In this document: positions 59,853 to 64,000 of the stretch, in pieces
Position numbering within the stretch: the first letter of the stretch is position 1
Layout: each line of letters begins with the position of its first letter
Assembly (NCBI RefSeq): GCF_000237925.1
Contig: NC_031496.1
Location: 3,948,650-4,012,649 of the forward strand
From: Schistosoma mansoni
Lineage: Eukaryota; Platyhelminthes; Trematoda; Strigeidida; Schistosomatidae
Direction: 5' to 3'
Length of the DNA: 64,000 bases
Notes under the pieces: model-generated
Seen by the model: only the letters and a program-made list of their open reading frames with translations
What the model was told of the DNA's origin: nothing
Databases searched by the model: none
Position numbers and translations under genes: made by a program

Positions 59853-60148
59853 GTTTACTAAACGACTAAAATGCCACTGTCGTTTTTAAGTAAATCACAT
59901 CTATCCGATCTGTTTTCAACTTGTTCACTTTATCTCACATTTTCTACAATAGTTGTAGGCATTACGAAGCTAAGATATTTCTAAAATTGACTTCTTAAAT
60001 TTCATACCTGCAGAACCCAATGGAACCACACCTTAAACGATAATTTCAGTAATATAAGCACTTATATCGAAAGCAACTTTTACAGTATGCGGATATAATA
60101 TTATACATTAACATTAAGATAAATGCAGTTCATACAGACTGACAACAC
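59853..60148. other. Intergenic, no feature seen
   Basis: No ORF or recognised repeat before the GAT microsatellite. Confidence 0.4.
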
Positions 60149-60710
<562 letters not shown>

Positions 60711-60714
60711 GGGG

Positions 60715-61160
60715 AAGAGGAGGATGAGAATGATAACATATTGAAAGATGGGCTTATTGATAAGATCGATGTCCATGTTCGAGAATTTTACTTTTATCTT
60801 CTGACTGTCAAATATATTTGGTGCCATTGAAAGTTCATTATTCGTGTATGTTCTCATCTTGTTTGGGATATCTCAACCACTGGATAAAATTTTGAGTCAC
60901 TTCGTTTGCATATTCAATACATTTCGAGGAGATCCCTTTCTCCAGAGTTTAGTTCATCACTAATATAAACTACGATTATGCGATACCAATACTTCCAACT
61001 CCTAAGAGATTTGTGTAAACTTTTCAATTTGAATTTCCATTATACACTAACTTTAGCTAGACAATCATTGAAAAACCAATAATCCCTGCAAATATCACTC
61101 CATCGTCTTCAATTATTATTTTTCATGGATTTTCATACCGATTACGTCTCGTTCTCTCTT
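60715..61160. other. Intergenic, no gene seen
   Basis: No recognised ORF. It may contain the remainder of the LTR that starts at 61247 on the minus strand, but the end is not evident. Confidence 0.35.
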
Positions 61161-61164
61161 CATC

Positions 61165-61247
61165 GATCTCCTACTTAAATACATTCATCGCCCGATCATC
61201 ATCATCATCATATACTACTTATATGGATATAAGTAACCCACACCACA
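61165..61247 (-). repeat. LTR fragment of the gypsy/TRIM LTR family
   Basis: On the minus strand it begins TGTGGTGTGGGTTACTTATA, followed by TCCATATAAGTAGTATATGA, nearly the first 45 bases of the TRIM LTR. A GAT run follows in place of the TRIM sequence. Confidence 0.6.
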
Positions 61248-61249
61248 AT

Positions 61250-61825
61250 AATACTTCTATTATCAATGATATTAAAACATAACAATCAGTACTCGAATAA
61301 CAACAACAACAACAAAACCATCTTAATCAATGATACAAGATGAAATGACAATGTTTATTGTACATGAAACAATAGAATATCAGTCGTCGAGGTTATTTTA
61401 CCTTTTCAAGCTTCATTTACATACTGTTTATACATATTTAAATGATATAAAACCATAGTTTATTATAGATTCTATTCACTTCAATAAGTAACCCTATCAT
61501 CAAATGAACAACTGTTGAATTCTTCAACCCCTCCCCCCCCCCGCTCTTTTTATTCAACTTCTTATTGTTAAATCTACATGTTATTATAGAATACCATTAT
61601 CATCCACATGACAACAATACTGATTTATGTAAATAATTAAAACGATTTAAGGTGAATGTATATTTCGGGGGTATATTTCATCTTGATCTTATACTTCTGT
61701 GGAAATTATGCAAATTATTATTTTTTTTATCCTAGAAACAGTGGTTGATCGTCGTGACTCTATGAATGTATAAGTAACCTTTGAATGAACCTCAAGTGAC
61801 CTTGAGAAATATTAGCCAATCAGAA
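61250..61825. other. Intergenic, no gene seen
   Basis: AT-rich, with a C run (CCCCTCCCCCCCCCC) near 61530. No supportable feature. Confidence 0.4.
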
Positions 61826-61829
61826 AACA

Positions 61830-62078
61830 TTGTAAACAAAGATGGATAGTGGCTGGCAGTGGAATCCAGTTGAATGTGCGTTTCGTCTTATTTGGGACTC
61901 GTCAGCTGGATGTACCTGCATCTCAGATTTGTTGATGTTCACTGTGGGACTCGAACCCAGTACCTTTCGCTTCAAACGCCATCGCACAGTATGTACATAT
62001 GCCAATAAGAGACTGACCAGTTACAGTCCTAAACAACAATGGGAAGATTCAAACAAACAATACTAAGTGAATTCAATC
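61830..62078 (-). repeat. Sm-alpha-like SINE, internally deleted
   Basis: Head AACAAAGATGGATAGTGGCT, body TGGATGTACCTGCATCTCAG, antisense B box GGACTCGAACCCAGTACC, then a jump from CGCCATCGC to the 3' region ACAGTATGTACATATGCCAA and tail GGGAAGATTCAAACAAAC. Confidence 0.75.
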
Positions 62079-62117
62079 AGAAAACAATTATTATAAAGTG
62101 AAAATATATTATTAGAA

Positions 62118-62430
62118 GGGGGGTTTTGTGGAGATTTTAGTAATTTCATATACAGTTGAAATCATGAGTCAATTGAAGCTAGACTGACATGGAAAATCTG
62201 GAAGCACTGGACAGCCATTTCTTCCTATTGTGGTCTAGAGGTTAAGCAATCACGCGCAAGACTGGTAGGTCCTGGGTTTGAATCTCGTGAGGCGAGATCG
62301 TGGATGCGCACTGCTGAGGAGTCCCACAATAGGACGAAACGGTCGTCCAGTGTTTCTAATTTTTCCATGGTGGTCTAGTTTCAATTGACTCATGATTTCA
62401 ACTATATAAAAATATATTATACAAAACCTA
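62118..62430 (-). repeat. Complete fold-back SINE (tRNA-like core between inverted arms)
   Basis: Left arm GTTGAAATCATGAGTCAATT with GCACTGGACAGCCATTTC. Right arm GTCCAGTGTTTCTAATTTTT to CAATTGACTCATGATTTCAA in inverse orientation. Between them a tRNA-like region on the plus strand has an A-box relic (GTGGTCTAGAGGTTAAGC) and B box (GGGTTTGAATCTC). It is preceded by GGGGGTTTTGTGGAGATTTT, the conserved outer sequence. Confidence 0.75.
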
Positions 62431-63062
62431 AGAAACAAAGTAGATACACTTCCTTTATATGGTTTAAAAACTTTTTAAGATTAGAAAGAGGTTCAGAAGT
62501 TCTGAAATCGTAATACATACGGTAGAGTAAACCATCTATATGACTCCATAGTAGTCGACCTCCGGAGCCATTAAAAGGTCTCAAAAACTCTTTCAGCCTC
62601 GACCACATAGCTTCAATATTGTTTGTGTGTACTCCGGTTTTTAGGTCCACAAAATACTACTTGTGTATAATGACACGATACACTTGACCAAGTCTATGTA
62701 GGTATCTGTACGCTCGCCAATCATCCGTATATATTGTAGAACCCGGATGCAGCCAGTGTTACTAATGCTTTTATCATCCATTTCTCAACAACTGACGTAA
62801 TTTGCCTTATTCTGAATCTGGATCGAGCAAAAAATCCTATTCTAGCAGACTTCTTCCTCCAAAACATATTACATCGAAAGGTAGCATCATCACGGTAATC
62901 TGCATAAAGACCACAAGTTATTTGTTTACTACAATCACAAATAAAGGAACTTCTTGATAGTCCCATTTGTTGTAGCCTCTCAGTTACCACGTTTTCTCTA
63001 AAATCCACTGTGAACATATCGTACGTGAGCATCAGGTACTGAAATTGACGTCGTGACCTCAA
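62417..63062 (-). pseudogene. Merlin (IS1016/IS1595-like) transposase, defective
   Basis: Merlin transposases cut and paste their DNA element. On the minus strand an N-terminal part (about 113 codons from 63062) shows the zinc-ribbon-like region with C/DYRDDATFRC and KKSARIGFFARSRFRI. After a frame change near 62757-62765 comes HPGSTIYTDDWRAYRYL, a TAG at 62657-62659, then KTGVHTNNIEAMWSRLKEFL and GGRLLWSHIDGLLYRM to a stop at 62417. The D of YTDDW and the HTNNIE-x-x-W block are hallmark motifs. The stretch expected between the zinc region and GSTIYTD, with the first catalytic acid, is not visible, so an internal deletion is likely. Shorter than the family norm. A fold-back SINE abuts its 3' end. 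Confidence 0.8.
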
Positions 63063-63130
63063 AATCCCTCAAACACTTCTAATTGGCTCGCCCACAAATT
63101 ATAGTCTCGCCAGTATCAGTTTGAGATAAT
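63063..63130. repeat. Possible Merlin terminal sequence
   Basis: CTAATTGGCTCGCCCACAAA and ATTATAGTCTCGCCAG resemble 3100-3134. Its position just beyond the transposase start fits a transposon end, but no matching inverted end was located. Confidence 0.35.
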
Positions 63131-63765
63131 ATTTTTGATGAGTAACTTTGGTAAAAATGAAAAACATTTATTTGGGTTTCTGAATGTGTATGTATTTAGA
63201 GGTGTATCATGTATTGAGTGTAGTTGACAAACACTAGAATTACATGTTCCTAAACTTGTTCATAGTATACATTTAATTAAGAAGACTAAGTGTTTTGTAG
63301 AAAATATTGATTCAATGTTTATCTTTCATCGGTAAACTACAACAGATTAGGCACAGTTGAACATCACTCGTGCACACATTGTACAGGTACAAGGTGAGAA
63401 ATGCATTACAATCAGGCTGATAACATACTGTTTACTAATTAGTATGGTTAGAAGGACAGTAGATGAGATAGCCTCCATGTACCAGTAATGTTGTTGAAGA
63501 AGCGTACATTCAGTATGTAGTACGATATCACTTGACGTCTAAACACAACAGCACAAGGAGTTTTGAACTTCGAATTGCTCAATGATCAATAAATTGTTTC
63601 ATGATTAATAAGTAAGTAATGAAAAGAAATGTGCAATAATATCGACAATTTGTTGTGAATCCTTTAAAAAATCAGAACAGTTTGTTATGATTTGTATGCA
63701 AGAGTCAGCTGACTGTTCAAATGGAAATATTCATCATTCATTTCTGTATAATTGGCTAATACACG
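63131..63765. other. Intergenic, no gene seen
   Basis: AT-rich sequence without recognised features. Confidence 0.4.
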
Positions 63766-64000
63766 TGTAGTGACCTACTTTGATGACGAGAATGCGATTA
63801 GTACAATAGAAACAATTATTATTATAATAACCAATTATATCAGTGATGCTTTTACTATACCTGTTTGTTTAAGTGTACAAAACACACGCACACACACACA
63901 CATTCTTCCGTTGTCTGTGACCTTACATGAACTCGCATACGCTCAGTAGTTCAGCTTGTAAACTTTGACACGATCTCCGTTTTCTTTCGATACCACAAGA
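63766..64000 (+). repeat. LTR-like repeat starting TGTAGTGACC, cut by the window edge
   Basis: Matches 4730-4950 in order: TGTAGTGACCTACTTTGATG, ACAATTATTATTATAATAAC, CCTGTTTGTTTAAGTG, a CA run, CCGTTGTCTGTGACCTTACA and GATACCACAAGA. Confidence 0.6.

Overview
The window looks like nuclear DNA of a blood fluke (genus Schistosoma or a close relative). It is AT-rich and intron-bearing and is crowded with repeats of the kinds known from schistosomes: tRNA-derived SINEs resembling Sm-alpha, RTE-like and CR1-like non-LTR retrotransposons, a gypsy-type LTR element, and a Merlin (IS1016-like) transposase remnant. The species cannot be fixed from the sequence alone. Four runs of exactly 200 N (2173-2372, 6171-6370, 58182-58381, 60226-60425) are assembly gaps, so linkage across them is not certain.

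Left part (1-21.9 kb). A gypsy pol fragment (minus strand) abuts a gap, followed by a CR1-like RT tail. A homeobox gene runs on the minus strand. Its homeobox exon is at 6887-7322 and ends in a consensus splice donor inside the recognition helix. A candidate first exon at 17217-17292 encodes an eh1-like repressor motif, and both sides of the inferred ~9.9 kb intron are phase 1. That intron holds a decayed RTE element (11.1-14.1 kb), SINEs, fold-back elements and LTR relics. Between 20.45 and 21.89 kb lies a possible decayed secreted-protein gene (minus strand) with an exact 37-codon internal repeat. It is interrupted by a SINE and sits directly against the left edge of the array.

Central part (21.9-56.8 kb). 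This is the dominant feature: a tandem array of 22 units of about 1.58 kb. Twenty-one units carry a 74-nt tRNA-Ile gene with anticodon AAT on the plus strand, nearly all with intact A and B boxes. A keto-rich (G/T) microsatellite tract lies upstream of each tRNA and A/C-rich sequence downstream. Units differ in triplet counts, small indels, one 190-bp deletion, four weakened Pol III terminators and one damaged tRNA. Units 2 and 22 both contain the same 984-bp LTR element without genes (TRIM-like) at the same position, and both copies share one LTR mismatch. This indicates one insertion later copied by array turnover.

Right part (56.8-64 kb). The array ends in the second TRIM copy, which continues into a third LTR-internal segment and a gap. 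Beyond lie SINEs, an RTE RT fragment, a long GAT microsatellite spanning a gap, an LTR fragment, a fold-back SINE, a defective Merlin transposase and an LTR-like repeat also present at 4.73 kb. The transposon copies show stops or frameshifts and look inactive. The components likely to be functional are the tRNA-Ile array and the homeobox exon.
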